The notes: generated by a model from the sequence alone, not told the origin. A DNA stretch of 64,000 bases from Paraburkholderia sp. BL23I1N1 (GCF_003610295.1 NZ_RAPV01000001.1:3162001-3226000), one strand, 5' to 3'. Counted from the first letter of the stretch, positions 9,547 through 18,748 are shown. Translations and numbers: made by a program.

Positions 9547-11514
9547 TCAGTGGGCCGCGGCCGTGGTTGAGCCCGCGGATTGCTCGGCCTGGAGTTTCTG
9601 TGTCGCCTGTGCGCTCGGCGCTTTCACATACCAGTAATTGATCACCCAGTCTTCGTATTGATAGGAATTCGGCACGGTCTTCGGAAAGCCGAGCGTGGTC
9701 TTGTAGCCGATCCGCGCGCCCGGTGCGTAGTACTCCGGCACAAGATAGAACGAATGGATCAGCACGCGATCCAGCGCACGCGTCGCGGCTTCCAGATCGT
9801 CGAGATTGGTGGCGGAAAGCGCGGAACGAATCAGCGAGTCGACCGCCTTCGAACGGATGCCCGTATAGTTCTCGGAGCCGACTTCGGACGCGGCCGCACT
9901 GCCGAAGCGGCGCGTGAGTTCGGCGCCCGGAATCGTGACCGGCGGATAGATGAAGGTGGTCATGTCGTACTCGAAATTATCCAGACGCTTCTCGTACAAC
10001 GCGCTGTCGATTTCGCGCATATGAGCTTGAATGCCGAGCATGCCGAGGGCCTGCATATATGGCAGGATCAGACGATCCATGCCGGGCTGGTCGTCCATGA
10101 TCTCGATCGTCATCGGCGTGCCGTTGGCGTTGCGCAAGGCACCGTCGCGATAGTGCCATCCGGCTTGCGCCAGAAGATCGCGTGCAACGCGTAAATTTCC
10201 GCGTAAGGAATCCGGCGCAATCGTCGTCGGTTGCTTGAGCATCGGGCCGAAAACTTCAGGCGGCACGCTGCCGCGCAATGGTTCGAGCAGCGCCAGTTCC
10301 TTCGGCCCCGGCATGCCGGTTGCGCCGAACGGACTGGCTTCGAAATAGCTGCTGGTGCGCCGGTATTGACCATAGAACATCATGCGGTTCATCCAGTCGT
10401 AGTCGAGCGCCAGAGTCAGCGCGTGGCGCACGCGTGGGTCCTGGAACATCGCCTTGCGCATATTCATCAGCATGCCTTGCATCTGCGCGGGACCGTCAGC
10501 GAATTCGCCCTGCTTCAACAGTCCATTATCGAAGTTCTTGCCGACATATTTGCGTGCCCATTGCGTCGCGCTGTATTCAACGATGACGTCCGCATCGCCC
10601 GCCTTGAAGGCTTCGAGTTGCGTGTAATGGTCGCGGTACAGATTGAAGGTGATGCGTTCGAAACGGAACATGCCACGTCGCGACGGCAAATTCGCCGCCC
10701 AGTAGTCAGGGTTGCGGCGATACGTGATCTGCTTGTCGTTCTTGCGCGTGTCGATCAGATAAGCGCCGCTGCTGATCGGTGGCGTGGAAGAGATCTGGTC
10801 GAACGGCAGACGCTTGCCGTTGGGCTGCATGCCCCACTTCGGCGAAAAGATCGGCAGGTCGCCGGCAATCAAGGGCGCATCGCGTTCGGCATGCTTGAAA
10901 TCGAAACGGATCGTGTTCTTGTCGATAACCGTCGCGGTTTTTATGATCGAGAACTGCGCGTTGAAAAGGGGGGATGCCTGCGGACTCGTCAGTGTGTCGT
11001 ACGAGTACTTGACGTCAGCGGCGGTGATCGGGTCGCCGTTCGAAAAGCGCGCGGCGGGATTGATATGGAACGTTGCCGACGTCAGATCCGGCGCGATATC
11101 GACATCGTCCGCGATCAGCGGATATTCGGAGGCCAGTTCGTCCCAGCTACGCTGCATCAGCGTATCGAACATCAGATTCTGAATGTCCGGCGCGGGTGCG
11201 CCACGTACCAAAAACGGATTTAGGGAATCGTAGGTTTGCAGTTCGCTATAGTTTTCGAAACTGAGCGAGCCGTTAGCGGATGCGTCCGGATTCGCGTAGT
11301 CGAAATGCGTGAAATTGTCGGGATATTTGGGTTGGTCGTACTGGGAGATCGACGGTTTCGCCTGCGCTGCCATCGGGATCGCTCCGCATACCGCCAATAC
11401 GCCAGGCGCAGCGGCAATGGCGAACGAGATGCTCGCGGCGCGGCGTACTGCGCCGAGCAAACACACAACCGCGTCGTGCAGGCGCAGCAGTCCGGAATTC
11501 ATCATTCTTCTCAT
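9547..11514 (-). CDS. yejA: YejA-type periplasmic peptide-binding protein
   Basis: Extracellular solute-binding protein family 5 that captures peptides in the periplasm and delivers them to YejBE. The N-terminus has a signal peptide ending around AIPMAAQA before KPSISQYDQPKYP. The mature part shows the family landmarks FDTLMQRSWDE, ITAADVKYSYDTL and LALDYDWMNRMMFYGQY. The open frame extends to 11571; I use the ATG at 11514, though 11505 or 11502 are equally possible. With about 655 residues it is slightly longer than E. coli YejA. It is the first yej gene and follows the TonB-dependent receptor on the same strand, separated by two hairpins, so it may have its own promoter. Confidence 0.92.
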   Translation of the reverse strand: MRRMMNSGLLRLHDAVVCLLGAVRRAASISFAIAAAPGVLAVCGAIPMAAQAKPSISQYDQPKYPDNFTHFDYANPDASANGSLSFENYSELQTYDSLNPFLVRGAPAPDIQNLMFDTLMQRSWDELASEYPLIADDVDIAPDLTSATFHINPAARFSNGDPITAADVKYSYDTLTSPQASPLFNAQFSIIKTATVIDKNTIRFDFKHAERDAPLIAGDLPIFSPKWGMQPNGKRLPFDQISSTPPISSGAYLIDTRKNDKQITYRRNPDYWAANLPSRRGMFRFERITFNLYRDHYTQLEAFKAGDADVIVEYSATQWARKYVGKNFDNGLLKQGEFADGPAQMQGMLMNMRKAMFQDPRVRHALTLALDYDWMNRMMFYGQYRRTSSYFEASPFGATGMPGPKELALLEPLRGSVPPEVFGPMLKQPTTIAPDSLRGNLRVARDLLAQAGWHYRDGALRNANGTPMTIEIMDDQPGMDRLILPYMQALGMLGIQAHMREIDSALYEKRLDNFEYDMTTFIYPPVTIPGAELTRRFGSAAASEVGSENYTGIRSKAVDSLIRSALSATNLDDLEAATRALDRVLIHSFYLVPEYYAPGARIGYKTTLGFPKTVPNSYQYEDWVINYWYVKAPSAQATQKLQAEQSAGSTTAAAH

Positions 11515-11611
11515 TTGCCCATACAGTGCGCACCGGCTCGTGACCTGCGCGCGAATCGTCCTGCGGCACAAGTACAGCCTGTTGGCTTGACTGGCGCACG
11601 CTGGCCCATTG

Positions 11612-11643
11612 CATCGTAAGGCGGCCTGCGCCGCCTTACGATG
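11612..11643 (-). terminator. Perfect 14-bp hairpin between receptor gene and yejA
   Basis: Arms CATCGTAAGGCGGC (11612-11625) and GCCGCCTTACGATG (11630-11643) are perfectly complementary around a 4-nt loop. No T-run follows on either strand, so intrinsic termination is uncertain. It could instead attenuate or stabilise a transcript leading into yejA. Confidence 0.5.
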
Positions 11644-11661
11644 AGTCGCCGCTTAAAGCAC

Positions 11662-11699
11662 ACCGCTCCGGTTCCTTGCGCGAACGGAACCGGAGCGGT
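11662..11699 (-). terminator. Terminator-like hairpin after the TonB-dependent receptor
   Basis: Arms ACCGCTCCGGTTCC (11662-11675) and GGAACCGGAGCGGT (11686-11699) form a perfect 14-bp GC-rich stem with a 10-nt loop, 27 nt beyond the receptor stop codon. On the minus strand it is followed by GTGCTTTAAG, only a weak T stretch. It is a probable terminator or mRNA 3'-end structure. Confidence 0.6.
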
Positions 11700-11725
11700 T
11701 CTTCCATCAGATCAACTGCGGGATA

Positions 11726-14467
11726 TCAGAACTTGTACGTTGCGCCGATCTGCGCGAAACGGCCAATGTACGTGTATATCGACTGGTCGTACCCATTCTG
11801 ATCCAACGTGCCATTCGCAAAGATCGGATCGTACGGCGGCGTACGGTTGAAGATGTTGTCGATGCCGCCGTAGATCGTCCAGTGCTTGAAGCCCGTGTAC
11901 GTCATCATCAGGTTGAACTGGCTGTACGATCCCACTTTGCTCGGCCCGGAGGGATTCAGATTCTGCGCGTACGGACCCGTGAACTGCCACGTCAACGCTG
12001 CGTCAAACTTGTGGTACGTCCAGTCCAGGGTGGTGTTGCCTTTCCAGCGCGGGAAGCTGCCGCCGAACGGTTGCGTGAGGGTGAAGTTGTTACCCGCACC
12101 GTTGATCGGCGAGGAACCCAGGAAGCCGAGCTTGAAGCTGTTCACATAGGCCCAGTCAGCCGACAAGGTGAACGTACCGGCGGTCGTCGTCGGCAGCGCC
12201 TGGCGGAACGTGCCTTCGAAACCGTTGGTGTCGAGATAGCCGAGGTTCTGATACGGAATGACCTTGTACAGCACGTCGCCCGTTGTCGGATCGGTGGCAA
12301 CCTGTGTAGGCGAGCCCTGGCCGATCACGTTATCGACGCGAATCTTGTACCAGTCAAAGCCGACATCGGTTGTGCGGGTCGGTGACAACTGGAAGCCGAT
12401 GTTGAAGTTGCGCGTACGCTCCGGCGCCAGGTTCGGATTACCCTCTGTGATCGAGGTGTAGTTCAGGCCGGTGTTCGGATCCACCTGGATCCCCAGCGTT
12501 TGCGATTTGCTGTTTTCGACGAACGTCGGCGCACGGAAACCGCGGTCGTACGAGGTGTACAACGTCAGCGCCTGAACCGGCTGATAGCGCAGCGCGAAGC
12601 GCGGCGAGAACGCACCGCCCACATCGCTGTAGTGGTCGTAACGCCCCGACTGGCTGAAGGTCAGGTTGTGCACAATCGGAATGTCCACCTGGTAATACAC
12701 GGCCGCTACGTTGCGCTGGCCGTTCACGGTCTGGAGATTCGGATTGATCACCAGGCCCTGTTCGAATGCAGCACCCGGCGTGAGCACTTCGCTCTGGTGC
12801 GTGAACTGCGCACCGAACCCGAGACCCACGTCGCCCGCCGGCAGATGGAACAACTCCGGCGTCGACAACGTCGCGTCAACGGTATCGAGCTTCGAGATAC
12901 CCAGGTTGTTCGCATCCATGTACAGCCCGTTGAATGCATTGGGCGTGGCCGACGGATTCGCGAAGTTCAGCGTCCCGTTCTGGTAAATGTTGTTCAGTAC
13001 GTCTGAGTTGATCTGGTTCGTGTAGGTGTTCGCAACCGTGCTTTGCGAGTGGCTGATCGACGTTGCCCAATCCCATTCACCGTTCGGCAGGTTGAACGAA
13101 CCCTTGATGCCCGTGGACGCGCGCCAGTACGTGGCATCCGTCTTTTCCGCAATCGTGTTCGGGAAAGCATAGGTGAGTGGTGTGGCAACCCCGAACGGGT
13201 TGTACGGGTTGCTCGCCGGCACCACCGTGTTGAACGGGGTAAGCAGCTTCGTCTGCGGATTCAGCACCAGGGTCGGATTCTGCGGATTGCCGACCACGTT
13301 GCCCCACAGACCGTCGTTGGTGGTGGTCGAGTTTCTGCTGATCAGGAAGTCCCCGAATGCCGTGGTCGTATCGTTGATCTTGAAGTCAGCGTGAATCTTC
13401 GCGTTCAGACGCTCGGTCATCGGCGCGATGGATGTGCCTTCCGCGGTATTGAAAGCGCAGATCGTGCCCGCCTTGCCGGCAGTCAGCGAATTGGTGGCTG
13501 CGGGACGCACCGAGCCGCCGGACGGACAGCCGCTCAAAGCTTGCACGCTGCCGTCGGGCATATTCCAGTACGACGGCGCGAGCAGCGAAAGGCCGCCCGG
13601 TTGATTGGTGAAATCCTGATTGCGTGTCGAGTCGCGGTCCGCGAGCGTGAAACCGTTCGACTTGTAGTAGCTCGCCGCAGCCGTCACGTTGAAGCGATCG
13701 GAGTTGAGATCGCCGAAGCCCCCGAGCGCGCCGAATTTGGTCGTGCCCGCGCCGCCGCCGCCGTTGATGGCGCTGCCATAGCTGCCGTCGAGTTGCAGCC
13801 CCTGGAAGTCATGCTTCGTGATGATGTTGACCACGCCAGCGATGGCGTCCGAGCCGTATTGCGACACGGCGCCGGTCTTCACGATTTCGATGCGGTCGAT
13901 CGAGTTCAGCGGCAGTGTGTTCAGGTCGAAGAAGGAGTCGACGCTGTTTGAGAAGAACGCGAACGGTGCAACACGCTGTCCGTCCACCAGCACCAGCGTG
14001 TATTTTTCGCTGAGACCGCGCAGGGCGATACCCGACGCGCCTGCAGCAAAGTTGCCGGACTGGCCTTCGCTCCAGCTATTAGCCGAGTTGGCCGAGGTGT
14101 CACGCAGAAAATCGGCGACGGTCGTGGCACCGCTATTCACGATGTCCTTCTGCGAAACCGTCTGAACCTGATTGAAGCCAACCTTGTCTGAACTGCGGAT
14201 CAGCGACCCGGTCACTTCGAATTTCTTCAGTTGCTGGACGCCTTTACCAGCCGGCGTCGCGGTGTTGTTATCCGCAGCCGGCGTAGCGGCTGCGCCCGAC
14301 GCCGGAGCTGGCGCCGCCGGCGCGCTTTCCGTTGTCGTCGCACCTGCCGCGGCTCCGGTGGCGGCCGGCTGGCTTTGCGCAAACGCCGGTACGGCGATTG
14401 CGGCCGACAACGCCAGTTCAGCCCAGATTATTCTTTTGATGGCCAGCGCCAATGCCCTTTGTTTCAT
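11726..14467 (-). CDS. TonB-dependent outer-membrane receptor
   Basis: Outer-membrane active transporter of 913 residues. It has a signal peptide ending at AVPAFAQ, an Ala/Pro-rich linker, and then a plug domain starting near LKKFEVTGSLIRS with IALRGLSEKYTLVLVDGQR, NSIDRIEIVKTGAVSQYGSDAIAGVVNII. A long beta-barrel follows and ends in the aromatic terminal residue of outer-membrane proteins (GATYKF). The VTGSLIR-type plug is typical of the large Xanthomonas/Caulobacter-like receptor group rather than classical siderophore receptors. The start has GGAAGGGG just upstream. No Fur-box-like sequence was recognised upstream. Genetic linkage to yej and to a complete TonB/ExbBDD set suggests that peptides are the substrate (inference). 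Confidence 0.93.
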   Translation of the reverse strand: MKQRALALAIKRIIWAELALSAAIAVPAFAQSQPAATGAAAGATTTESAPAAPAPASGAAATPAADNNTATPAGKGVQQLKKFEVTGSLIRSSDKVGFNQVQTVSQKDIVNSGATTVADFLRDTSANSANSWSEGQSGNFAAGASGIALRGLSEKYTLVLVDGQRVAPFAFFSNSVDSFFDLNTLPLNSIDRIEIVKTGAVSQYGSDAIAGVVNIITKHDFQGLQLDGSYGSAINGGGGAGTTKFGALGGFGDLNSDRFNVTAAASYYKSNGFTLADRDSTRNQDFTNQPGGLSLLAPSYWNMPDGSVQALSGCPSGGSVRPAATNSLTAGKAGTICAFNTAEGTSIAPMTERLNAKIHADFKINDTTTAFGDFLISRNSTTTNDGLWGNVVGNPQNPTLVLNPQTKLLTPFNTVVPASNPYNPFGVATPLTYAFPNTIAEKTDATYWRASTGIKGSFNLPNGEWDWATSISHSQSTVANTYTNQINSDVLNNIYQNGTLNFANPSATPNAFNGLYMDANNLGISKLDTVDATLSTPELFHLPAGDVGLGFGAQFTHQSEVLTPGAAFEQGLVINPNLQTVNGQRNVAAVYYQVDIPIVHNLTFSQSGRYDHYSDVGGAFSPRFALRYQPVQALTLYTSYDRGFRAPTFVENSKSQTLGIQVDPNTGLNYTSITEGNPNLAPERTRNFNIGFQLSPTRTTDVGFDWYKIRVDNVIGQGSPTQVATDPTTGDVLYKVIPYQNLGYLDTNGFEGTFRQALPTTTAGTFTLSADWAYVNSFKLGFLGSSPINGAGNNFTLTQPFGGSFPRWKGNTTLDWTYHKFDAALTWQFTGPYAQNLNPSGPSKVGSYSQFNLMMTYTGFKHWTIYGGIDNIFNRTPPYDPIFANGTLDQNGYDQSIYTYIGRFAQIGATYKF

Positions 14468-14850
14468 TTTTCCCCTTCCCGCTCGTCAATAAGGCCACAG
14501 CTGTGTATGTGAAGAGAGGTCTTGTGAACCTCCCCACTCGATATACGGCGATCTTGCGCCGCGCTCCGTTAAAGCTGACCCGTCCTTCGAATGCCCGGCA
14601 AACCGGTCAACAGCACACCGGTTCGCACGGACAAACAGGAAGACGGGACACTTCAGATCCTTCAAATATCGGACTACTTATTTATTACAAACGAAATGCG
14701 CAGCGCTTTCTAATTGTTTTCACTTCTACGACTTTTGGCTCTGGCTATCGAGGCAATGCGCTTTCCACCAGATCAATTCCCAGCCAAATATTAAGTAATG
14801 CTTACAAATATGAGGAGACCGCTTTCAACGAAAGCACGGAACACTGGCAT
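14468..14850. other. Intergenic region upstream of the TonB-dependent receptor
   Basis: A 383-bp non-coding stretch. It contains an inverted repeat AACCGG...CCGGTT around 14606-14625 and AT-rich patches near 14670-14710 and 14785-14815 suited to promoters for the minus-strand receptor. A plus-strand open frame crossing it has no family resemblance and runs into the antisense of the regulator gene, so I do not call it a gene. Confidence 0.5.
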
Positions 14851-15426
14851 CTAAAACAATCGTGGCGTGCCCACCCACACGACCACCGCTTCTTCGCGGG
14901 CGGTATTGCACCAGGCGTGAGGCACGGTGGACTCGTAATGCGCGGTGTCACCAGCCTGCAATACGAACGTTGTACCTTCTAGCGTGAGCGATATCTGGCC
15001 GCTCATTACGTACAGGAACTCTTCCCCTGCATGCGTCGTGACCTCCGACGGGTTCTGCCCCACCGGCATCCTGACGAGAATCACTTCCAGCTTGCTGCCG
15101 ACTGACAGGTTCGTCAGCCGTCCAAAAATATTCGCGGTTCCGTCGAACCCGAAGTACTTCAGCTCACTTCCCCTGCGTACCGACTTGTCTTCAGTTGGCG
15201 TGTCGACGAAGTACTGCACCGTCACACCTAAAGCTCGGGCAATGCCTACTAGCGACGTAATCGAAGGCGTTGCGTGACCTCGTTCCACTTGGGACAAAAA
15301 GGGCTTGGAAATTCCCGCGGTTGTTGCCACTTCATCCAGCGTGCGCTTGAGTCGTTGGCGAAGCGCGCGGATTTTGCTTCCTATCGAAACTGCGACCTGT
15401 GCCTTGTTATCGAGTGGCAAAACCAT
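14851..15426 (-). CDS. XRE-family regulator with C-terminal cupin sensor domain
   Basis: Transcription regulator of 191 residues. The N-terminal helix-turn-helix (IGSKIRALRQRLKRTLDEVA, then GISKPFLSQVERGHATPSI) is of the XRE type. The C-terminal half is a small cupin barrel (THAGEEFLYVMSGQISLTL, then GDTAHYESTVPHAW), as in PuuR/SutR-like regulators that bind a small ligand. I chose the ATG at 15426; a TTG eight codons earlier would extend the frame. It lies upstream of the receptor gene on the same strand and is followed by its promoter region, so it is a plausible regulator of the receptor and perhaps the yej operon (inference). Confidence 0.88.
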   Translation of the reverse strand: MVLPLDNKAQVAVSIGSKIRALRQRLKRTLDEVATTAGISKPFLSQVERGHATPSITSLVGIARALGVTVQYFVDTPTEDKSVRRGSELKYFGFDGTANIFGRLTNLSVGSKLEVILVRMPVGQNPSEVTTHAGEEFLYVMSGQISLTLEGTTFVLQAGDTAHYESTVPHAWCNTAREEAVVVWVGTPRLF

Positions 15427-15454
15427 AGCAAGACAGAATCCCGTAGTCAAAATT

Positions 15455-15482
15455 AGTTTGATGAAACTAAACTATGTTTCAT
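15455..15482. promoter_or_regulatory. Nested dyads upstream of the XRE/cupin regulator (putative operator)
   Basis: Two interlocking inverted repeats lie 29-56 bp before the regulator start codon: AGTTT-gatg-AAACT (15455-15468) and ATGAAAC-N8-GTTTCAT (15461-15482). The position suits an autoregulatory operator. The rest of 15427-15740 shows no gene I can support. Confidence 0.5.
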
Positions 15483-15740
15483 TGAGCGCCACATCCTCCC
15501 TTAGACACGCACCATATGTCTGCCTGGTTGCCGCCATGAATGGCTCAATCACTGCGATCGCCGCGACACGTTCAACTTTGCCGCGAACCGCGCGATGGTT
15601 GCGCACGCAACCACGTCCTCCAATTAGCGAAGGCTCGCGCTCCATACAGTGAGAATGTGCCGCCCGGCACGAAGCACGGGCACCGCTGCGGCACGTCGCA
15701 AGATGGATCATTTCGGGAACAGGATGCCGTTATTTCGACA

Positions 15741-16946
15741 CTACTTCGACGCCACCAGCACCCACAAACGGGCAAGGTCGGCCGAACCGTCGGTACCCTT
15801 CACCGTGCGGAAGGTTTGCACCGCACGCGCTTTATCGCCCGCCATGTAGTACGCCTCGCCGAGATGCAGTTGGGCCTGGTCCGGGTGATCGATTCCGCCC
15901 TTCGCAATCGCGGCGTCCATGGCTGTCAGACCCTGCTTGGCCTGACCCGCGAAGACCTGGTTGAAGGCAATATCGACCGGCGCGATGGGGTTCGCGGGAT
16001 CGGCTGCCGCTTGCGCGCGTTTCGCGGCGAGCGCCTGCAACCGCTTCTCGCGATCCGCTTGCGCATCGTGGCCCAGAACGCCTGACGCAAAGCCCTGATC
16101 GATGACCTGTTTGCCTTCGGCGGTGGTGCCGGCCACGATCGCGAGCTGGGTCATCTCCATGTAATCGTCGGCGGTGCTGAGCGAGCCGGTCACACGGCGC
16201 AGGCGGTACGTGTCGATATCGAGCGCCGACGAATAGCCAGGCTTGCTGCGAATCGCATTGAACAGGTCATCCCAATACGACTGCTTCGGATGATAGGCAA
16301 CCAGCTTTTCGAGCGTGCTGCGGTACGTCGCGTCGTCCTTCACACGTTGCGCGCATGTGCCGAGCAATTGCAGTTGCGACTCGTCGGGGGCATGACCGGC
16401 ACGCGCTTGCGCATCGACGCCTGGCTTGAGCAGGGTCACCACGTTGCCGCAATCGTTTGACAGGTAGTAAGACTGCACAAGCAGCACACGCATGTCAGGA
16501 TCGCCGCCGCCTGCCTTCAGATAGCGTTGCGCAACCTTTGCTGACTGCGCGTAGTTTTTCTGCTGGAAGTAGATGCCCGCGAGCGCCGCCGTGGTGCGTT
16601 GCTCGTCAGCGCCGGTCAGGTGTCCTGAACCCAGCAGGTTTTCATAAGCCTGGGCGGCCACGCCGGATTCACCGGCCGCCACGGCCGCCGCACCGCGCAT
16701 CTCCTGAACCATATAGCTTTCATAGGGCGTTTTGCCCGGCACGGCGTCGGCTTGATCGATCTTCGCCAACGCATCCTTGTACTTGTGCGCGCGATACAGA
16801 TCCTGCGCGGCGTTCAGCGGCTTCGCCACATCCGGCCGCAAGGTATCCGCGGCTTGAGACGTGACAGGCAGCACGACGAGCGCGGACAGCCCTCCGATAG
16901 CGGCCGCAATGACGGCGCGCTTGAAGCGTTGATGGATCGTTAGCAT
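15741..16946 (-). CDS. Periplasmic TPR-like protein of the TonB/ExbBDD cluster
   Basis: Exported protein of 401 residues with a clear signal peptide (RAVIAAAIGGLSALVVLPV, cleavage after SQA). The mature part is Ala/Lys-rich and helical with degenerate tetratricopeptide repeats, e.g. LNAAQDLYRAHKYKDALAKI near the N-terminus and AQLHLGEAYYMAGDKARAVQ near the C-terminus. It starts 9 nt after the second exbD gene, so it is cotranscribed with the TonB system. TPR accessory proteins linked to TonB systems are known in other proteobacteria and support energised transport. The exact partner here is unknown. The start has a GGAAGTGGA ribosome-binding site. Confidence 0.8.
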   Translation of the reverse strand: MLTIHQRFKRAVIAAAIGGLSALVVLPVTSQAADTLRPDVAKPLNAAQDLYRAHKYKDALAKIDQADAVPGKTPYESYMVQEMRGAAAVAAGESGVAAQAYENLLGSGHLTGADEQRTTAALAGIYFQQKNYAQSAKVAQRYLKAGGGDPDMRVLLVQSYYLSNDCGNVVTLLKPGVDAQARAGHAPDESQLQLLGTCAQRVKDDATYRSTLEKLVAYHPKQSYWDDLFNAIRSKPGYSSALDIDTYRLRRVTGSLSTADDYMEMTQLAIVAGTTAEGKQVIDQGFASGVLGHDAQADREKRLQALAAKRAQAAADPANPIAPVDIAFNQVFAGQAKQGLTAMDAAIAKGGIDHPDQAQLHLGEAYYMAGDKARAVQTFRTVKGTDGSADLARLWVLVASK

Positions 16947-16955
16947 TCCACTTCC

Positions 16956-17387
16956 CTATTGCATGTACTGCTCGTTGCCGATCAGACCGATTTTTCTCGC
17001 ACCCAGCCGTTGTGCGGACGCCATCACCGCCGCAACGTCCTTGTACGGCACCAGCTTGTTAGGTCGCAGATGAATTTCCGCCTGAACCGGTTCGGCCGCC
17101 ACCTGCGCAAGCCTGGACTCGAGCGCCGCGCGATCCGGCACCGGCTGACCATTCCAGGTCGTGGTGCCGTCGAAGTCGATATCTATCTGCACCACTTCCG
17201 GCTGCGTGATCGGCGGCGGCGGATTGCCGATCGGCAAGTTCATCTTGATGGCATGCGTCTGGATCGGAATCGTGATGATCAACATGATCAGCAACACCAG
17301 CATCACGTCGATCAGTGGCGTGGTGTTGATATCGACCATCACATCCGGTTCGGAACTGCCACCGCCCGAAGATACGTTCATGCCCAT
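16956..17387 (-). CDS. exbD: ExbD-type biopolymer transporter, second copy
   Basis: 143-residue ExbD family member. It has a short cytoplasmic N-terminus (SSEPDVMVDINTTPLIDVML) with the conserved membrane Asp in INTTPLIDVML, one membrane helix and a periplasmic C-terminal domain ending GARKIGLIGNEQYMQ. With ExbB it forms the proton-driven motor that energises TonB. It is the second of two adjacent exbD genes (11-nt gap) and differs strongly from the first in its periplasmic domain, so it is a paralogue rather than a recent duplicate. A tonB-exbB-exbD1-exbD2 order is also known in Xanthomonas. Confidence 0.93.
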   Translation of the reverse strand: MGMNVSSGGGSSEPDVMVDINTTPLIDVMLVLLIMLIITIPIQTHAIKMNLPIGNPPPPITQPEVVQIDIDFDGTTTWNGQPVPDRAALESRLAQVAAEPVQAEIHLRPNKLVPYKDVAAVMASAQRLGARKIGLIGNEQYMQ

Positions 17388-17398
17388 AATCGCCTCCG

Positions 17399-17821
17399 CT
17401 AGCCGCCGCGCGCGGGCGGCTCAGTAATAAACGAAACCTTCGCGATACCGGCGCGCTCACACTCGGTAATGACCCGGCCGATGAATTCATAACGTGCGCT
17501 CTGGTCACCGCGAACATGCACTTCCGGTTGCGGCGTCATGACCGACACGGTTTTAAGGCGTGCCAGCAGCGTCGGTCCGTCCACCTGCTTCTCGTTCCAG
17601 AAGAAATCGCCGTCGTGGTTGACCGCGATGACGATACTTTTGGGCGTGGTTTGCAGCGGCTGGATCGTCTCCTTCGGCAGTTGCACCGGCACCGTATGCG
17701 TCACCACCGGAATCGTGATCAGAAAGATGATCAGCAGAACCAGCATCACATCGACGAGCGGCGTGGTGTTGATACTGGAGATGACCTCGTCGCTATCATC
17801 CTGCCCAACGCTCATAGCCAT
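17399..17821 (-). CDS. exbD: ExbD-type biopolymer transporter, first copy
   Basis: 140-residue ExbD homologue with the motif SSINTTPLVDVMLVLLIIFL, in which the membrane Asp is needed for proton use. A periplasmic domain containing VRGDQSARYEFIGRVITECE follows. It is preceded by exbB with a 12-nt gap and followed by the second exbD, all on the minus strand. Confidence 0.94.
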   Translation of the reverse strand: MAMSVGQDDSDEVISSINTTPLVDVMLVLLIIFLITIPVVTHTVPVQLPKETIQPLQTTPKSIVIAVNHDGDFFWNEKQVDGPTLLARLKTVSVMTPQPEVHVRGDQSARYEFIGRVITECERAGIAKVSFITEPPARGG

Positions 17822-17833
17822 GACGGACTCCGC

Positions 17834-18748
17834 TTATTGGGCCAGCGAGGTTTCGCGAGCCGTGGCGCGCGTCGAGCGCCGGCTGCCGGCGAGCAGGACA
17901 GTGTGCAGTTGTGCGCCGAACGCACGAACACGCTCCATCACCGACTTGTTGCGGCGAACCAGGAAGTTGTAGCCGAGCACCGCCGGCACGGCCACCGCAA
18001 GGCCGATTGCGGTCATGATCAGCGCCTCGCCCACCGGGCCCGCGACCTTGTCGATCGAAGCCTGTCCGGCGATACCGATTGCCGTCAGCGCGTGATAAAT
18101 CCCCCACACCGTACCGAACAGACCGACGAACGGCGCCGTGGAACCGACCGTGCCGAGGAAGGCCAGACCGTCCTGCAGACGATTCGACACGTTGGTGATG
18201 GCACGCTCGACCGACGCATCGATCCACGTGTTGCGGTCGACGGCTTCGAGCAGTGCTTCGTCATGATGCTCGCCCGCCTCGATGGCCGTTTCGGCAATGA
18301 AGCGGAACGGCGAGGCTTCGTCGAGTCGCTTCGCGCCTTCGACCAGCGACGGTGCGCTCCACAGTTGTTCGTCGGCACTCTTCGCACGACGGTTCGCACG
18401 GAACTGCTCGAGGAACTTGGTGATCATGATGTACCAGCTGCCCATCGACATGAGCACCAGCAGAATCAGCACGAAGCGGGCGACGAAGTCGCCGTTCTTC
18501 CAGAGCGCGCCGAGGCCGTACGGGTTATTGACGGTTTCGGATGTGGCCGGCGCCGGCGGCGGCGTCGCTTCGTCAGCAGCCGGGGCGGCCGTTTGCGGTG
18601 CGGCGGTAGCGGTGGTGGCAGCGGCGGCAGCCGACGCGGTAGCGTCGCTAGCTTGCGCGTGGGCCATGTGCGGTGCCACAAAGGTATCCACCGTGGTTAC
18701 GGCGAACAACATGGTTGCCGCCAATGCGGCGAGAGTACGCTTCTTCAT
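17834..18748 (-). CDS. exbB: ExbB-type (MotA/TolQ/ExbB) proton channel
   Basis: 304-residue inner-membrane protein. It has an N-terminal signal-like helix (TLAALAATMLFAVTTVDTFV), then an Ala/Pro-rich periplasmic stretch, then the conserved three-helix MotA/ExbB core. The core includes FLGTVGSTAPFVGLFGTVWG and EALIMTAIGLAVAVPAVLGYN. The long N-terminal extension is typical of ExbB in Burkholderiales and Xanthomonas. It lies between tonB (77-nt gap) and the two exbD genes, forming one energy-transducing unit. Confidence 0.94.
   Translation of the reverse strand: MKKRTLAALAATMLFAVTTVDTFVAPHMAHAQASDATASAAAAATTATAAPQTAAPAADEATPPPAPATSETVNNPYGLGALWKNGDFVARFVLILLVLMSMGSWYIMITKFLEQFRANRRAKSADEQLWSAPSLVEGAKRLDEASPFRFIAETAIEAGEHHDEALLEAVDRNTWIDASVERAITNVSNRLQDGLAFLGTVGSTAPFVGLFGTVWGIYHALTAIGIAGQASIDKVAGPVGEALIMTAIGLAVAVPAVLGYNFLVRRNKSVMERVRAFGAQLHTVLLAGSRRSTRATARETSLAQ

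Noticed and set aside
14468..14850. Fur box before the TonB-dependent receptor
   Set aside because: No stretch close to the GATAAT-type Fur consensus was found, so iron regulation is not claimed.
14452..14982. 176-codon plus-strand frame across the receptor promoter
   Set aside because: No ribosome-binding site or domain, and its 3' part is antisense to the conserved cupin domain.
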